In this document: positions 35,067 through 35,964 of the stretch, in pieces
Position numbering within the stretch: position 1 is the stretch's first letter
Layout: each line of letters opens with the position of its first letter
From: Dolichospermum circinale AWQC310F
GTDB taxonomy: Bacteria; Cyanobacteriota; Cyanobacteriia; Cyanobacteriales; Nostocaceae
Reading direction: 5' to 3'
NCBI RefSeq assembly: GCF_000426925.1
Contig: NZ_KE384713.1
Span: 95,723 to 131,686, forward strand
DNA length: 35,964 bases
The notes under the pieces: generated by a model
What the model was told of the DNA's origin: nothing
Databases searched by the model: none
Seen by the model: the letters and a program-made list of their open reading frames with translations, nothing else
Position numbers and translations under genes: made by a program

Positions 35067-35130
35067 TAGGGAACAGGGAATAGGGAATAGATCAGAATTT
35101 TACCTTTTCCCTAATTATCAATTATCAATA
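35067..35130. repeat. AGGGAAT heptamers and AATTATC heptamers after ycf54
   Basis: AGGGAAC, AGGGAAT, AGGGAAT directly after the TAA stop, then TTTTCCCTAATTATCAATTATCAAT on the right. AGGGAA pairs with TTTCCCT. The same stop-anchored two-arm plan as in the ribosomal operon. Confidence 0.7.
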
Positions 35131-35140
35131 TTATGATATT

Positions 35141-35794
35141 ATGCAAAAATTACAAACTTTATCGGGTGTTTTATTATTAGCATTTGCCCCCTTAATTAGC
35201 AATATTCATCCTGTTATTGCTCAACAAAATTTTGCTAATTGTCAACAACCAAATGTGGGAGAATATTTATTATTAGTATTGAGTCCGACACCGGAAAATC
35301 AAAAGCAGTTGCGTGCTGCATTACCTACAGAGCAAAAAACAATTGTTTGTCAATATAATAACCAAATAGTAACGCGAGTTGGTGGTTTTACAAATATTGA
35401 TGATGCCAACCGTTGGGCGAGGTATATTCAAAATATAGTTGGTTTATCTGCCACTATTACCACTCGTCCAACAGAACCAGCGACCCAACAAGTACCACAA
35501 ACAATACCAAATATACAAACTCCAAAAATCACCTACAACCCCAAAATATTGGGGGAAGGTTATGCAATTCTGGTAGATTATTTTAACCGTCCAGAAATGG
35601 TTAGTAGTTTGCAAAAGGCTGTGGGAGGTGACGTAGGTTTTGTATCCTATGGACAACGCCCTTACTTACTGGCAGTTTATACTACCAATCAAAAAGAAGC
35701 ATACAATACATTACAAAAACTCAGCGAAACCGGGTTTGTGGCCATTTTAGCAGATGGTCGGAAAGTGGTTTTACTGCGCTCAATTGTGCGTTGA
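35141..35794 (+). CDS. Exported protein with two SPOR-like repeats
   Basis: A 217-residue protein with a signal peptide (LLLAFAPLISNIHPVIA, cleavage likely before QQNFA). Two similar alpha/beta units follow: residues about 40-108 (GEYLLLVLSPTPENQKQLRAAL...RVGGFTNIDDANRWARYI) and about 145-216 (GYAILVDYFNRPEMVSSLQKAV...LAVYTTNQKEAYNTLQKL). Each has the length and layout of a SPOR domain, which binds denuded peptidoglycan glycans. They are separated by a Thr/Pro/Gln-rich linker. The assignment is structural inference. A long heptamer array starts right after the stop. Confidence 0.6.
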   Translation: MQKLQTLSGVLLLAFAPLISNIHPVIAQQNFANCQQPNVGEYLLLVLSPTPENQKQLRAALPTEQKTIVCQYNNQIVTRVGGFTNIDDANRWARYIQNIVGLSATITTRPTEPATQQVPQTIPNIQTPKITYNPKILGEGYAILVDYFNRPEMVSSLQKAVGGDVGFVSYGQRPYLLAVYTTNQKEAYNTLQKLSETGFVAILADGRKVVLLRSIVR

Positions 35795-35797
35795 TAG

Positions 35798-35964
35798 TTG
35801 TCCGTTGTCAGTTGTCAGTTGTCAGTTGTCCGTTGTCATTTGTCAGTTGTCCGTTGTCAGTTGTCCGTTGTCATTTGTCAGTTGTCCGTTGTCATTTGTC
35901 AGTTGTCAGTTGTCAGTTGTCAGTTGTCCGTTGTCAGTTGTCCGTTGTCCGTTGTCCGTTGTCC
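35798..35964. repeat. 24-copy heptamer array TTGTC(A/C)(G/T), cut by the window end
   Basis: 23 full units and a 6-base remnant: a mixture of TTGTCAG, TTGTCCG and TTGTCAT. The triplet TTGTCCG-TTGTCAT-TTGTCAG recurs as a 21-base higher unit at copies 5-7, 10-12 and 13-15. It starts 3 bases after the SPOR-like gene's stop codon. Any complementary second arm lies outside the window. Confidence 0.95.

Noticed and set aside
1-35964. tRNA, rRNA or tmRNA genes
   Set aside because: Gene-free stretches were scanned for T-loop and acceptor-stem patterns by eye and none were found.

Overview
The window is a chromosomal segment of a cyanobacterium, most likely a heterocyst-forming (Nostocales-type) species. 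The evidence is ndhN, the orange carotenoid protein gene, ycf54, a DUF3172 gene, the cyanobacterial order of ribosomal genes (no rpsN between rplE and rpsH, no rpmD between rpsE and rplO, no rpsJ before rplC), scattered HIP1 octamers GCGATCGC (for example at 5802, 9084, 14691, 15665, 18181, 25559, 26777, 28712), and many heptanucleotide tandem repeats of the STRR kind. Species cannot be fixed from the sequence alone.

Layout. 1-12193, all minus strand: the ribosomal superoperon, transcribed from rplC at the right down to rpsM, which runs off the left edge, with secY, adk and infA inside it. 13047-14198, plus: ndhN and a DUF3172 gene. 14474-17037, minus: a CPA2 cation/proton antiporter with universal-stress domains and a small secreted protein after it. 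17721-19415, plus: an ABC-F ATPase. 19595-22336: an accessory-looking block, with a Uma2 nuclease-like gene (minus) facing away from a two-gene cassette (plus) of an OLD-like ABC ATPase and a TOPRIM/DUF4276-type protein. 22446-25169, plus: gpmI, secG and a secreted metzincin-like protease. 25315-31292, minus: orange carotenoid protein, a GT4 glycosyltransferase, and the operon deoC-recO-MFS transporter. 31512-32645, minus: a solitary m5C DNA methyltransferase. 33059 to the end, plus: pdxJ, a homologue of plant 'pathogen-related protein', ycf54, a two-repeat SPOR-like exported protein, and a 24-copy heptamer array cut by the window edge.

Two things stand out. First, the ATPase/TOPRIM pair at 20469-22336 has the organisation of split OLD-family anti-phage systems (PARIS-like), with a 4-nt overlap and an unusual pair of direct repeats in its upstream region. 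Second, nearly every long spacer in the ribosomal operon holds a composite of two heptamer arrays with mutually complementary cores. These composites start at or within a few bases of the upstream stop codon, and they come in several unrelated sequence families that share one architecture. Several genes just downstream of such arrays (rplP, rpsS, rplB, rplO) have no visible Shine-Dalgarno sequence. A smaller item is the gpmI leader, with two tandem 5-3-5 hairpins over a strong ribosome-binding site and a 9-residue reading frame.
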